A stretch of DNA of 64,000 nucleotides from Euborellia annulipes (GCA_023213315.1 JAKCPI010025241.1:62001-126000); one strand, 5' to 3'. Positions 14,401-22,958 are shown, counted from the first letter of the stretch. Program-made: numbers and translations. The notes: a model not told the origin generated them from the sequence alone.

Positions 14401-17400
14401 AACAACAACAACAACCAGAAGGATTATATTAATTAAAACTACAACGGAACAAATCAAAATAACAATATATAGGAAAAACTCTCTCTTCATATTTCTCAAA
14501 GCTTCAGAGCAATTAGAGAGAGAGAAAAAGAGAATAAAAGAAGAAAAAAAAGAGGAGAGAAGAAGTGACTATTATCCTACTCTTAAGGGACAGACGGACC
14601 CGCCACAATGGCCCTCTTAGTTGGTTGGCTGGCTGGCTTCCTCAGAAAATAATCCCACTGGATGTGACATAAAGTTTTAAAGCTATCCAACCAAAGAGAT
14701 AGAGAGAAGAAGAACGCACATTTTAAAGTTTTAATACTCTATAAAAATAAAAAAAAAAGTTAATTGAAAAATTGAAATTTTATATGAATGAAATTACTTT
14801 GAATGTTTTAATGGTAATGGGATGGATAGGAGGAGTTTGATGTGCCTGATGACACCGGCAAAGTGGAAATAAAATCTCTCTCTCTCTCTCTCTTTCATTC
14901 ACATTTAAATGATAAAATTCCTTTCTCTAGAGGAAATAATAAAACAAGAAACAAATTCTCTTTGTCATTATTGCAATATAGAGAAATATTTTATTTAATG
15001 AGGAATGATCATTCGATCTAGGGACCTTCTGCCCATAGGGGATCCGAATTTTTTTCTGGTCGCACAGATGTCGACATATATTTAGTTTGCGACAGTGCGG
15101 TACATTCAATTTTCAAGATATAAAATATATGAGTCGTCCAATTTCAAAAGTGTCTAGTTGCATCGGGAACAAATTTCCAGGAAACGAGAAAAACCTGTAT
15201 TTTATTTAACTCAAGAGTTTATGACTGTTATGCTTATAAAATATTTTATTTACAGATTTATTTATACAGATTTATACAGATATCTGTAAATAAATTAGAA
15301 ACACAATTTACAAGATCTTAGGTCGGTATTATTTTCTATATAGCAGTAAAAAACTGTTTTAATATCCAACTAGGCAGTTTTGGAAGTTTTTTGTATTTAG
15401 CTAGTTTTAGAATTGGATCTTTTGCAATTAGCGACTTTTGACACTGTAAATGCAAATGGTCAGTAACAATCAACATAGCAAATCAAAAAATCTGGTGTGA
15501 CTGGCGCACAGCACACAACTTTCTCTTACCTTCGGTAATCGAATGTTGTGTACTGTGCTTGTCACACCAGATTTTTTGTGTCGACATGTATTTAGTTTCC
15601 GACAGTACGGTACATTCGATTTTCAAGATGTAAAATTTATAAGTATGACAAAATATTTATATTTTGTTACCATGGCAACCATTTCTCCTATCTTTTCTAT
15701 GGAGAACAAGAGTAAAGTGGTCTTCAGAAGATTTCAATCACAAAATGAGAATATACATTTTAAAAGGCATCTAAAAAATAATTGATTTTTGAATTTTAAA
15801 AAAAATCGTTGGAGCAAATTTTGAGAAAATCGAAAAAAACTGAAAAAGTACATCAGTAAAGTACTAGTACTCTTTGGCCGATTTTGATTAAAAGCTTATT
15901 TTTCCGGTCCCGGGGGATGTTTAACTTAAATATAAAATTTCAACCTCCTAGCTCAATTCCTTCATGCTTAAAATTGAACACACACAGACACACAGCACAC
16001 ACACACACACAGACAGACCATGTCGCGAAAACCACTTTTTTTGGATTCAGGGGACCTCAAAACGTGAAGATCCATCAAAATCTCGACATCGAATTTTTGA
16101 CATGAATCCAATACTTTCTCTCTATATATATATTACATATATACATAGGTAAGAGAAAGTAAAAAGAAAATTCCATAAAAGTAGAAGGTTAGCCAACAAG
16201 AATCATTATTAAAAAGTGTAGAAATATAGGTCTGCACTATAAAAATGTCCCCCAGTTTACCAAAAAATATAAACTTGTTGGTAGGGCTATTATTCATTGC
16301 AATTAGCAAGTTTTGGAAATGACTTCATGACAGTATTTGTTTGTTTGTAACAAGACAGAATTAGAAATGGAATGGAATGCAACTAGGCCCTGTTTGAATT
16401 TGTACTCGATTTTCAGTATTTGTTTTAAACAGGATATAGAAACTTTTTTCACTGGAAAACTATTTTCAAATGTGTATTTCAGTTGTGCCAACAATATGCA
16501 ATTAAAATCTCAACTTTTCAAATTTTGTCAATTAGGCACTTTTGGAAATGAACTACTCATATAAACATGGGATAATATTATATTTTGTTACCATGGCAAC
16601 CATTTCTCCTACCTTCCCCATGAAGTTCAAGAGTAAAGTGGTCTTCAGAAGCTTTCAATGGCAAAATGAGGATATTCATTTTAAAGAAAATCTAAAAAAT
16701 AATTGATTTCTAATCAAAATCGTTGAAGCTAGAAAATCGAGAAAAAAAAAAAAAACTGGAAAAATGTATCAGTACCAAGTATTGGTACTCTTTGTTCGAT
16801 TTTGTACACACATACACACAGACAGGCCAAGTTGAGAAATCCAATTTTTTGAATACAGGGGACCTCAAAACGTGTATGTCTATCAAATTTTTGACATGAA
16901 TCCAATACTTTCTCGTTGACTCAACTATTAATTACGCCTATTACATAAACTCTCGTCAAACATATTGCCAGTTCGTTCGGACAATAATCATTCCAATAGC
17001 CCCCGGGTTTGGCGTAGTAGGTAGCGTGCCTACCTCCTCTACCAAACGTCTTCGCGGGTTCGGACCCCAGGCAGTCCGATGATTTTATTTAAGCAATTTG
17101 GATACCATATGGCTTATATAGAAATGCCTGAACCCCCAATAGATATTTTCAATACAACGGTTATCGTCAAAAGTCTTATATGGCCTGAGTTGCCGAGAAG
17201 ACTGTTTGTATGAGTGTATGAGTGTGAGTGTGAATGAGAAAAAAGTGTGAATGTTTTTTTTTTTTATAAAAAAAATCATTCCAATATTTTAGTGCATTCT
17301 AATGATAATCCCACTATCTTTTTATCCCCTTTTATTTACAAGATAATAACGGAAGTTTACTGGGTGAGGAAAGGAGGAAAAAAGTTCTACGCCATGGTTA

Positions 17401-20400
17401 ACGATTTTTTATATTTATTTAATGTAGCAATTAAAGGAAAATTCTGTCAAACGTGTATTTCCTAATTGCTTTTTTTAAATATTAATTTATTAATGACTAG
17501 CATGGAATGTTACTGTTAATAAAATAACGAGTTATCTATTTCAGATATCTTCGTTAGATAGTATAATATTATTACAAAACTAAAAAAAAAAAAATGTTTC
17601 TAGAATATTGATATAATCACTTTTAGGTAGAGTGTGAATTGGGGACTATTAACGATTTATTTCCATCTGCCTGCCATGCTTTCTTTTCATGGCTTTCAGC
17701 AATGCCTTTTGCGCATATCGTTTGCTGAATCCAATAAAGGCACAACTTTAATTTAATTTAATTTTTACTTTTTGTGAAAATTGAGTTTTAAATTAAATTA
17801 TAAGACTTCAAAAATAAAACTGGTGGGCCGTTGGCTCTAATTGAAACTTTATTTAATTATATAAATATTATTATTTATTGAAACATATCACCTCGTGTTT
17901 TTATTTTTAATTTACGTAACGGTTCTAAATTGACTAAATATTAATCGTAATAAGTAGGGTCAAAAGATTTGTGATAGTCCAGAATTTTCCCATTAGCTTT
18001 TATCTTAATTATAATAAAAAATATGATTATTTTGAGGATTATCCGAATGAGTTCAAAAAAGCATTTACGTCGTATTGTATTTAACTCTCTCAACTGGAAA
18101 TAGAAGGCTACTTTAACCAAAAAGTTTTTTTTTCAAAAATTTTTAAATTTATAATTTTTTGTAATATGATAAAACTCATTTTTTTTGGAATCTGATTTAT
18201 TATTGAGCTTATCATACTTTTTTAGAGTAAGCGAAGGGACACTTCCCACATAGCACTGGAACGTCGCCAAAAACTCGAGGAACCCCCAGGAGCGTCCCAA
18301 GAACGTCCCTCGAAACGTCCCAGCGGGAGCGGACATTTCGATGTCCCAGGATCGATTTAAGAACGTCCTTCTAGGGACTTGGACTTATAATTTTTTCTCA
18401 TATGCAACTTAGAATTATTTTCTCTTATACATACCCGGATCTTGTATTATCTACCGTTAAGTTAGGAGGCGCAACACAATTTTAGGCGGGACCTAATAAA
18501 AGGGACATTTCGACGTCTCTGGATCGATGCAGGAACGACCCTAGCAAAGTCCCTTGCCAATTAAAAACGTCCCGGAACGTTCCCATGTCGTCCCAGTGCT
18601 ATATGGGTTATTTGATTTGATCACTTAAGTGAATAATTGATTGTTTTTTGTAGTTTACTGGAATTAATGGATTGAAATGAAATATTTTAATTATTAATCG
18701 TCAATTTATAAGATGAGGACATTTTTCGTAATAACAATTTTAAACTGCTTTCTACTTTTCACACTATATGAAATTTGCCAGCCAATAGCTGTGATGGATC
18801 GTTTTCGTTGTGTTACTGACCCACGCTAAAATTATTTCACTTTTTTTTTTTAATAAGAGATGTTTAAAAACTCTTGGAAATTCAGTCGCCATAAATTCCA
18901 CCCGATTCCATCCCATTATGAATTTTTATATCAAACTACTTGATCGATGGGTGCTTGGAATTTCTTAATATTTAAAAATAATTTCATAACGCCTCTTTGA
19001 TTGATTTTATTAATATATAATATCATGTTGTATTTGGGAATATTCAGACATAAGTAAATGGTATTTCTGACAGCGGTTTATTGTCATATTTATTTAAATG
19101 ATTTGGAAGTTAAAATTTTTTTTAAATTTATTAGTCAGATGGGAAGAGAATTGAATTGAATCTTTGATTATGAATTAAGAGTTGCTTTATCTCTGCTCTA
19201 AGTACACGTGATCTAATACCTATACTGGCAATAGAAGTCAACAATTCCAGCAAAACAGCATTCTTTAATGCAACAGTCATGCAAAATTCAACAGTCATGT
19301 GTCCATAAGAGAAAATGAGAGATACAGCTATGGTTTTATCTTTATTTGAATGTGCGTCTGGAAGAAGGGCATATGTTACATTTTTCAAATATTGTGTTTT
19401 TTTTTATGGATGAAGGTTCTTTTTCTAATGTAATTCCGTGGTGGTTTAACACATTAATTTTTTTAGTCAAAAAATGGAAGAAGGTCATGTGTGACTTTTG
19501 CAATTAATTAGTTCCTTAACATGAGCAACTTCAGTTTTTCGCTTCTCCTGTAAAATTTTAAAATTGTAACTTATGCCCTTCTTCCAGACACCCATTCATT
19601 TATTTGATCCACAAGGCTGACGTTTCCGTATTTGAACCGTCTTCAGAGTTGGCGAAATGTCATTATGAATGACAGTGGATTTTATATATTGTTGAGCCAA
19701 AACTTTATATAATAAATATATACACAGTATACGATGTCCAGGTACAGTGAACGGTAAAGTCAAGTCCCATCCATGCATTTTATACTTGAGACTATTTTAT
19801 TGTTTTTATAAAAAAAAATGAAAATCTTTATTGGAAATTTTCTAGATTTGAACCATGAAAGTTTCCATTAAAAAATATATAATATTTTTTTAAAAACAAT
19901 GAAATAATTACAAGTAGAAAACGCATGGGTGGGACTTAATATTGTCCCTCATTGTACATAAAAAGGAATCAACAATGTATAAAATCCACTGTCATTGATA
20001 ATGACTTTTCACCAGCTCTGAAGAAGGTTCAAACACGGAACGGAAACGTCAGCCGTGCGGATTAAATAAATAAAGAAAAACCTTAGCTGTATCTGTATTT
20101 TCAAATAAAAATCACAATGTTAAAATAAAACTTCTATTTTTTTTTAAACATTTTTCTTATGTTAAGGTTATCATTCAAATACGTTATTTGTTTACTTACA
20201 ACTTCTTTTTTAATCTCTATGTTATCTAGATACGAGAAGCACACCGCTTATGGGTCAGCTGATTCTGGATCGGCCGGAGGTAAACACCAAGGAGGCGGCT
20301 CTTACGAAGAGAAGAGCGGAGATAGCGAAGATGACCATGAAGGTGAATACTCAGAACCAATGGCTGCCAAAGCCACCGAAGGCGATTACCATTACGTCTC

Positions 20401-20506
20401 CTATGACGGAGAGAGTGACTCCGGCGATGGTGGCTATTACGAAGGAGGTTATGAAGGCGACGACGCCGGCAGTGAACACTCAGCCGAATACCACGACGAT
20501 TATTAG
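2419..20506 (+). CDS. Gene 1: secreted acidic Gly/Asp/Ser/Tyr-rich protein, three exons
   Basis: The coding sequence is join(2419..2430, 5454..5728, 20230..20506), 564 bases including the stop, giving 187 residues. Junction phases agree: phase 0 between exons 1 and 2, and phase 2 between exons 2 and 3, where Gly96 is split. Residues 1-22 form a signal peptide (MAKQ, then a hydrophobic core, cleavage expected after Ala22). Residues 23-70 are mixed hydrophobic and polar. From about residue 75 the protein is rich in Gly, Asp, Glu, Ser, Tyr and His with no cysteine, and it ends YHDDY. I infer an extracellular matrix or cuticle-associated role from composition only; I recognise no named domain. 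The exons are clearly richer in G+C than their surroundings. Introns are 3.0 and 14.5 kb and full of transposons. Confidence 0.8.
2606..2770 (-). repeat. tRNA-derived SINE-like sequence
   Basis: Read on the minus strand, TGGCTAAACCGGCTAAGC resembles an A box and GGTTCGAATCC is a good B box, spaced for a tRNA with a long variable arm. The acceptor arms do not pair well, so this is a tRNA-derived retroposon head rather than a working tRNA. It lies in intron 1 of gene 1. Confidence 0.45.
2946..3205 (+). mobile_element. GGACCCTG-family TIR element, short form
   Basis: Same terminal repeats as the long copy at 891-1751 but only 260 bp, with the middle removed. It is flanked by AATT on both sides (2942-2945, 3206-3209), which supports a 4-bp target duplication. 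It lies within intron 1 of gene 1. Confidence 0.8.
3210..3960. other. AT-rich intron sequence, nothing recognised
   Basis: Part of intron 1 of gene 1. It holds a G-rich run near 3350-3375 but no open frame, splice-bounded exon or repeat termini that I can support. Confidence 0.4.
3964..4175. mobile_element. Tc1/mariner-type MITE with long inverted repeats
   Basis: The element starts CAGTCAGTTTCAATATT and ends in its complement, flanked by TA on both sides (3962-3963, 4176-4177). The inverted repeats run for about 62 bp each of 212 bp in total and are nearly perfect, including CCTAGAGAATAGAGCCGTGA. Target TA and CAGT ends are typical of Tc1/mariner-derived MITEs. Confidence 0.8.
4369..4993 (-). 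mobile_element. TTAA-flanked MITE (GGGGG-end family), copy 1
   Basis: The ends are GGGGGCACGGGAGCG and CGCTCCTGAACCCCC, inverted repeats immediately flanked by TTAA at 4365-4368 and 4994-4997. A second full copy lies at 34576-35182 in the opposite orientation and a truncated one at 37275-37815. The interior is non-coding. TTAA targeting points to piggyBac-like or Kolobok-like mobilisation, which I cannot tell apart here. Confidence 0.7.
5208..5260. repeat. Perfect 16-bp stem-loop
   Basis: ACTGTGGTTTATTTGT (5208-5223) pairs perfectly with 5245-5260 around a 21-base loop. It sits about 195 bases before exon 2 of gene 1. Confidence 0.6.
5454..5728 (+). CDS. Gene 1, exon 2
   Basis: The acceptor is TGTCTACAG/GTGGTG and the donor is TACGG/gtagac. 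The exon holds the signal peptide core and residues 5-95 plus two bases of Gly96. The donor is weaker than consensus. If it is not used, the next codon is TAG, so read-through into the intron ends the protein after Gly96. No ATG-initiated frame of other kind explains this exon; the overlapping frames on both strands are shadows of it. Confidence 0.8.
5839..5844 (+). terminator. Intronic poly(A) signal after exon 2 of gene 1
   Basis: AATAAA occurs 107 bases after the in-frame TAG that follows exon 2 when its donor is not spliced. With that stop it would make a complete alternative last exon and a 96-residue isoform lacking the acidic tail. Chance occurrence is possible in DNA this rich in A and T. 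Confidence 0.3.
6145..6386. repeat. Foldback flanking a tRNA-like SINE head
   Basis: Inverted arms of about 32-36 bp (6145-6180 and 6354-6386), reading TAATTCAATATTTATT at the outer edge and ACCCG inward, enclose a tRNA-like segment. On the minus strand, 6187-6262 has TAGTCCAGTGG (A box) and GGTTCGACTCC (B box) and part of an acceptor stem, but the anticodon stem is poor. It is better read as a SINE head than a tRNA gene. Confidence 0.5.
6738..6931. mobile_element. Small hAT MITE
   Basis: The ends are CAGGCCCGGAACTA and TAGATCCGGCCCTG, imperfect inverted repeats, with an identical 8-bp duplication ATTGACTC on both sides (6730-6737, 6932-6939). The 194-bp copy contains G and C runs and no coding sequence. 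It is in intron 2 of gene 1. Confidence 0.85.
7110..7620 (+). mobile_element. Helitron-like internal segment
   Basis: This stretch matches the interior of the element at 46608-47300. Both contain repeated blocks reading about CCCCTAAAATTTATTTTTCA, then CGATTTTAATGAAATT and GGTGTAAATAATTGAAAAAT, present here twice. The 5' end of the element type (TCTATACTATTATATAAAAG) is missing, so this is a truncated copy. Confidence 0.5.
7625..8590. other. AT-rich intron sequence with weak repeat traces
   Basis: Nothing coding can be supported. A degenerate CTGAAGA-hairpin-GAAA motif on the minus strand lies around 7688-7725. Open frames here are short and A/T driven. Confidence 0.35.
8599..8630 (-). repeat. 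Hammerhead-like motif, single copy
   Basis: On the minus strand the order is CTGAGAA, a hairpin with ATTG/CAAT stem, then GCCGAAACGTTA. It matches the recurrent CTGANGA-stem-GAAACGTY pattern of this window with one change in the first box. No inverted partner was found nearby. Confidence 0.4.
8837..9081. mobile_element. hAT-like MITE with GC-rich ends
   Basis: The left end, TAGTGGTGTGACGTACA, and the complement of the right end, CAGTGACGTAATGCA, are imperfect inverted repeats. The interior has GGGGGGCCCCGGG and GCGGGCCGGGCGGGC runs, unlike the AT-rich surroundings. I cannot find a clean 8-bp duplication, so the superfamily is tentative. Confidence 0.45.
9272..9630 (-). repeat. SINE-like family C, two tandem copies
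   Basis: Two copies of one sequence follow each other (about 9280-9425 and 9483-9625). Each has, on the plus strand, CAGAGGCCATTT or CTGAGGCTATTT, then GGCTACCGGGGGCGTTC and a GCTTAACCGCAACG end. A third copy lies at 39006-39175. On the minus strand the 3' tail reads AATGGCCTCTG..GCCGAAAA, matching the tail of SINE family A. The long open frame here is incidental. Confidence 0.5.
9640..10760. other. Unclassified intron sequence with simple repeats
   Basis: It begins with a sequence that looks repeat-derived (AAACTATTCATCCAATTG..TTTGCACAC, and GGGGGCGCTCTAGAGGGGG at 9769-9787). A SINE A tail fragment lies on the minus strand at 10025-10075 (GGTCTTTTCGGCATC), and a (CT)n tract at 10381-10398. 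No gene is supported. Confidence 0.4.
10763..11647 (-). mobile_element. GGACCCTG-family TIR element, long form, inverted
   Basis: This is the second long copy, 885 bp, in the opposite orientation to 891-1751, with the same interior. Flanks are AAAT on both sides (10759-10762, 11648-11651), a perfect 4-bp duplication. The ends here are GAACCC and GGTTC, slightly diverged from the family. Confidence 0.8.
11826..12560. repeat. Foldback element with hammerhead-like motifs in both arms
   Basis: The arms are inverted copies. The left motif (11844-11876, minus strand) is CTGAAGATGGGAGCGATGCG followed by TTCCCGAAACGTT; the right (12528-12551, plus) is the same with small changes. Inner arms such as GTTAAAAAATGCTTACGAA (about 11957) and its complement near 12405 also pair. 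A SINE A copy is inserted in the loop. Confidence 0.6.
12019..12255 (+). repeat. tRNA-derived SINE family A
   Basis: The head is tRNA-like: TTTGGCGTAGTAGGTAGCG (A box) and CGGGTTCGGAACC (B box). The body has AAGCCATTTGGATACC and GGCTTAAATAGAAATGCC, then the tail ATGGCCTAAGTTGCCGAAAAG, a (GTGT)n stretch and an A-rich end. It is inserted in the loop of the surrounding foldback. Confidence 0.8.
12565..12690. repeat. Long polypyrimidine tract
   Basis: About 120 bases are almost wholly C and T, with runs such as CCTCTCTCCCCCCCTCTC. It lies between the foldback and the next SINE A. Such tracts may adopt triplex structures; that is inference. Confidence 0.6.
12911..13168 (+). repeat. SINE family A, with degraded 5' end
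   Basis: It has GTAGTTGGTAGCGAGCC (A box), GCGGGTTCGAATCCC (a canonical B box), the AAGCCATTTGGATATC body, the GGCCTGAGTTGCCGAGAAG tail and an A-rich end. Just after it, GCAAGGGTCCGAGCCAGC (13176-13193) matches the 3' part of the Helitron-like elements. Confidence 0.75.
13293..13798. mobile_element. TIR element of unknown superfamily (ACTAAAGCCCGGTAG)
   Basis: ACTAAAGCCCGGTAGTTAGG, continuing into CAGCCCAAATG, is mirrored at the right end, giving about 30-bp inverted repeats with small mismatches. The 506-bp element contains a G run (13461-13476) and an A/T-rich middle. I could not identify a clear target duplication. Confidence 0.65.
14045..14286. mobile_element. MITE with AACGCACACCA ends
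   Basis: AAGGCTAAACGCACACCA at the left is mirrored by TGGTGTGCGTTCAGCTT at the right. The subterminal parts repeat GAGCAAAACG on both strands several times, a pattern typical of transposase-binding repeats. No clear target duplication. Confidence 0.65.
14287..15480. other. Intron sequence with purine and CT simple repeats
   Basis: It has an AG-rich stretch at 14511-14566, a (CT)n run at 14874-14893 and no supported gene. From about 15055 to 15110 it has a stretch (CAGATGTCGACATATATTTAG) belonging to the TGGTGTGAC element family. Confidence 0.4.
15485..16162 (+). mobile_element. TGGTGTGAC element, full-length copy
   Basis: The left part is a hairpin of about 100 bp from AATCTGGTGTGAC to GTCACACCAGATT with inner arms AACTTTCTCTTACC. 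Then follow TGTGTCGACATGTATTTAG, TTACCATGGCAACC, AGTACTAGTACTCTTTGGCC, a CACACACAGACAGACC repeat, GTCGCGAAAACCAC and TTTTGACATGAATCCAATAC. It ends in the hairpin TTTCTCTCTATATATA.. GGTAAGAGAAAGT. No protein is encoded; the small frames through the CACA repeat recur in every copy because the repeat is shared. Confidence 0.7.
16572..16915 (+). mobile_element. TGGTGTGAC element, partial copy
   Basis: It shares the middle and 3' part of the family (TTACCATGGCAACCATTTC, then TTTTTGACATGAATCCAATACTTTCTC). The hairpin at the left end is absent. Confidence 0.6.
16999..17273 (+). repeat. SINE family A with perfect 13-bp target duplication
   Basis: The copy starts GCCCCCGGGTTTGGCGTAG and ends in an A/T-rich tail. 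AATCATTCCAATA occurs directly before (16986-16998) and directly after (17274-17286). This is the signature of LINE-driven reverse transcription at the target, so the family has moved in this lineage recently enough to keep the duplication. Confidence 0.85.
17290..18240. other. AT-rich intron sequence, nothing recognised
   Basis: Short open frames occur but none is bounded by convincing splice sites or shows biased composition. Confidence 0.4.
18245..18607. mobile_element. TIR element with CCCATATAGCACTGG ends
   Basis: The left end CCCACATAGCACTGGAACGTC is mirrored by GTCCCAGTGCTATATGGG. Both halves contain many GAACGTCCC-like blocks in both orientations, several spaced about 12-20 bp apart. 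It is non-coding. The superfamily is unknown to me; no clear duplication. Confidence 0.6.
18608..19560. other. Intron sequence with one unexplained antisense open frame
   Basis: A minus-strand open frame of 85 codons (19131-19388) has a varied amino acid mix and no obvious repeats, but no recognised domain. Its start overlaps a sequence (CCCTTCTTCCAGAC) that recurs on the other strand at 19576-19589, part of an inverted repeat. I do not call it a gene. Confidence 0.3.
19566..20105. repeat. Foldback element with hammerhead-like motifs next to exon 3
   Basis: The left arm (minus, about 19618-19652) has CTGAAGACGGTTCAAATACG then GAAACGTCAGCC. The right arm (plus, about 20017-20056) has CTGAAGAAGGTTCAAACACG, then GAACGGAAACGTCAGCC and a GATTAAATAAATAAAG end. 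Inner arms pair through AATGACAGTGGATTTTATA. The same family forms the centre of the palindrome near 62.4-62.6 kb. It ends 125 bases before exon 3 of gene 1. Confidence 0.6.
20230..20506 (+). CDS. Gene 1, exon 3 and stop
   Basis: The acceptor is TATCTAG/ATACGAG after a pyrimidine-rich stretch. The exon completes Gly96 and encodes residues 97-187, an acidic tail with Gly, Ser, Asp, Glu, Tyr and His, including DGESDSGDGG and YYEGGYEGDD, ending YHDDY and TAG. The overlapping open frames on both strands are shadows caused by the GC-rich codons. Confidence 0.8.
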
Positions 20507-20589
20507 AAGACACAACAATAACCATCATCTTTTTGTACAAACAAAACAAAAAAACAATCAAAGAAAATATAAACTTGGTTTAAGTATTT

Positions 20590-20595
20590 AATAAA
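20590..20595 (+). terminator. Poly(A) signal of gene 1
   Basis: AATAAA lies 84 bases after the stop codon of gene 1, giving a 3' untranslated region of about 100 bases. The sequence after it (CTAAGTGTACGTCCGTCCGTC) is GT- and T-containing as expected downstream of a cleavage site. Confidence 0.6.
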
Positions 20596-20599
20596 AGCT

Positions 20600-21690
20600 T
20601 TTTCTCTAAGTGTACGTCCGTCCGTCTCATTTAAATTTTAATAAAATATAGATATTTAGAAAATTTAACTCTCTCTCTCTTTTTTCATCTCTTTTCAAAC
20701 TCTTCTTTTCTTCTATCGCTGAATACTTTATTTAGAAGGTTGTATGTGTCGTTAAATTATCTACACCTGTATACTGTAAATATACAAGTCAAGTGAGTTT
20801 TCTATTATGTCCTTATACAACACCGCCTAGTGGTAGACAAATGAACTATTTATTCTAAACATATCGTCCGCCATTTTGATAAATTTCAACTTTATTTGAG
20901 GTTAAGTCGCAGTATTAATCACTGAAAATTTGTGCTTGATTTAATTTAAATTTACGAGTGTAACCCTTATTAATGAGAATGTTAGAAAAATTTAGGAATT
21001 AGAGGCTTAATAATTTTTTTCTTTATTTATAAACTCTTATATTATGTGAATTTTCTTCTATCTTTGATTTTCTTTTTCTTACTAACCTAAGTTTACATTT
21101 TCTTTGACTGTACTTTTAATACAGTCACTGCTCAAATTATTAGTAATAATCAAATTAATTTATTATTTATTATAAATTGCTTGTGTTATAAGAAGGAAAT
21201 ATTTAAAAAACAAAAAAATATTAGAAACTTTCACTTTGTTTTGCAAATTTTTTTTCTTTATTTTACTTACTTAACAAATAACAATAATAACAAAAAAAAA
21301 AAAAAAACACATTGCATAAATCAATACAAACAAAAAATCGAGTCATAATTTTTGCAGGGACTGTACCCATAACATAGCACATATACGTTATTCACTTTTA
21401 TCCATTTCAATATGTTTGCTTATATAAAAAAAGTTGTGAAAAGCGAAATTGACAGCAACAAATTTTCCACCGAAAAGGAAAGTTTTTTTTTTAAGTAAAG
21501 TTGAAGAATTCCAAGAGAGGAAAAAGTTTTTTTTTTTTTTGAAGAAAATTCGATTATTTCTTTGCGTCAATCTCTCTCTCTCTCTCTAATCTATTTCTCT
21601 TTCGTTTGACGTTTTCACAGCTCCAAAAAAAAGATGAAAAAAAAAGGGGATAAAATATATTATAATGAGATAGGGAAATAAATTAATTAA
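20600..21690. other. Intergenic AT-rich sequence
   Basis: It holds A and T runs, (CT)n tracts at 20671-20680 and 21571-21587, and no supported gene. Confidence 0.4.
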
Positions 21691-21691
21691 A

Positions 21692-21830
21692 ATTAAAGCA
21701 TGATGTGATCACGGCAACGTTTCGGTAGAGATGTCTTCATCAGAAATCTAGACTTTTTATACTCTGTGATTGACAGCACCTGAATAAGCAAAATTTTATT
21801 CGAAACGTTGCAGTATTAAATAGAATTTTA
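21692..21830. repeat. Small foldback with hammerhead-like motif
   Basis: On the minus strand 21719-21753 reads CTGATGA, AGACATCTCTACC, then GAAACGTTGCC. A reduced inverted partner follows at about 21797-21813 (TTCGAAACGTTGC, plus strand). Confidence 0.5.
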
Positions 21831-22240
21831 CACTAGAGAGATTTTTATTCAAGTAAAGCAATACAAAAAATCTCCCTCCCCTTTTTTCTAACTTTTTTTT
21901 TAATATTGATTATTTATCGCCTCCCCTCTTCTTTGTTATTGTTGTTGTTCTTGTTTTGTGAGTGTGTATGTGTAGAGTGGTCGTTTGTTAAGTTTTATCA
22001 ACTAAAAAAACTGTTATGCTTTCATAAATAAAAAAAAATATATATATATATATTTTCTCTCGTTGTGTGTTTATATTAACGGGATAAAACCCATTTGTTC
22101 CCTCTCCTTCCCTCCCCCCTCTCTCTGTATGTTCATTATTGATTGAATTTAAGTTCTTTAAAATATAAATAAAATGTATTTATTTCCATTTTTAATATTA
22201 GTTTTTTTAAAACAAACGAAAAAGATCAAAGGCTTGTTTT

Positions 22241-22425
22241 TAATCTACTATGTCTTTATGTTATAAAAGAGACAAAGTCTGTCTGTAAAGCAGACTCTGA
22301 AACTATTAGACGGATTTACATGTTTTTTTTTAATAGGTAGAGAATTTCCCAGGAGTGGTTGTAGGCTATCATTAATTCAGTTTAGGTGTCTCCTCAAAAC
22401 ATTTCTGAAAATCGAAAATTTTTCG
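22241..22425 (+). mobile_element. Helitron-like 5' fragment
   Basis: ATGTTATAAAAGAGACAAAG, then TCTGTCTGT, ACTATTAGACGGATTTACATG and GTAGAGAATTTCCCAGGAGTGGTTG match the 5' part of the element at 46608. The rest is lost and a SINE A copy is inserted at its edge. Confidence 0.5.
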
Positions 22426-22439
22426 ATTAGCAAAGTTTT

Positions 22440-22686
22440 TTTTTTTTTTTTAAACATTCACACTCACACTCCACACACATTCACACTGTCTTTTCGGCAG
22501 CTCAGGCCATATAAGACATTTACGATAACCGTTATTTATGAATTTATATATATTAGGGTCCAGGCATTTTATTTAAGCCATCTGGTATCCAGATGGCTTA
22601 AATAAAATCATCGGACTGCCTGGGGTCGAACCCGCGACGTTGGTATATGAGGTTAGCACTCTAACCTCTAACCACGCCCCGTGGGC
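22440..22686 (-). repeat. SINE family A with perfect 14-bp target duplication
   Basis: The poly(T) start is the A-rich tail read from the other strand, followed by CTTTTCGGCAGCTCAGGCC and ending with the tRNA-like head (GGGGTCGAACCCGCGAC). ATTAGCAAAGTTTT flanks the copy on both sides (22426-22439 and 22687-22700). Confidence 0.85.
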
Positions 22687-22958
22687 ATTAGCAAAGTTTT
22701 GGATATAATAATAAAATAATCAAATTAAAATGGGTATATTTTTTTATTAAGCCAGATATAGATATATATATATATTTGTCTGAAACGAGTTATCTAAAAA
22801 ATTGTGTAACATAAAGAAGGCAGAGGCGTTATTTGGGGCAGGGGATTCTCATCTTGTTTAAATTTTATATTATTCTTTAATAAAATATTTCAAATATATA
22901 TCGACGAGTATATAACCTGTAAAAAATTAAAAAATTATTTAAATAAAATATCTTTTAT

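Noticed and set aside
19131..19388. 85-codon minus-strand frame inside intron 2
   Set aside because: It looks more protein-like than most but has no domain, no splice or promoter context, and its beginning lies in an inverted repeat.
20226..20591. Alternate open frames over exon 3 of gene 1
   Set aside because: Shadows of the acidic tail; the minus-strand Arg/His-rich frame is the complement of Asp/Gly/Ser codons.
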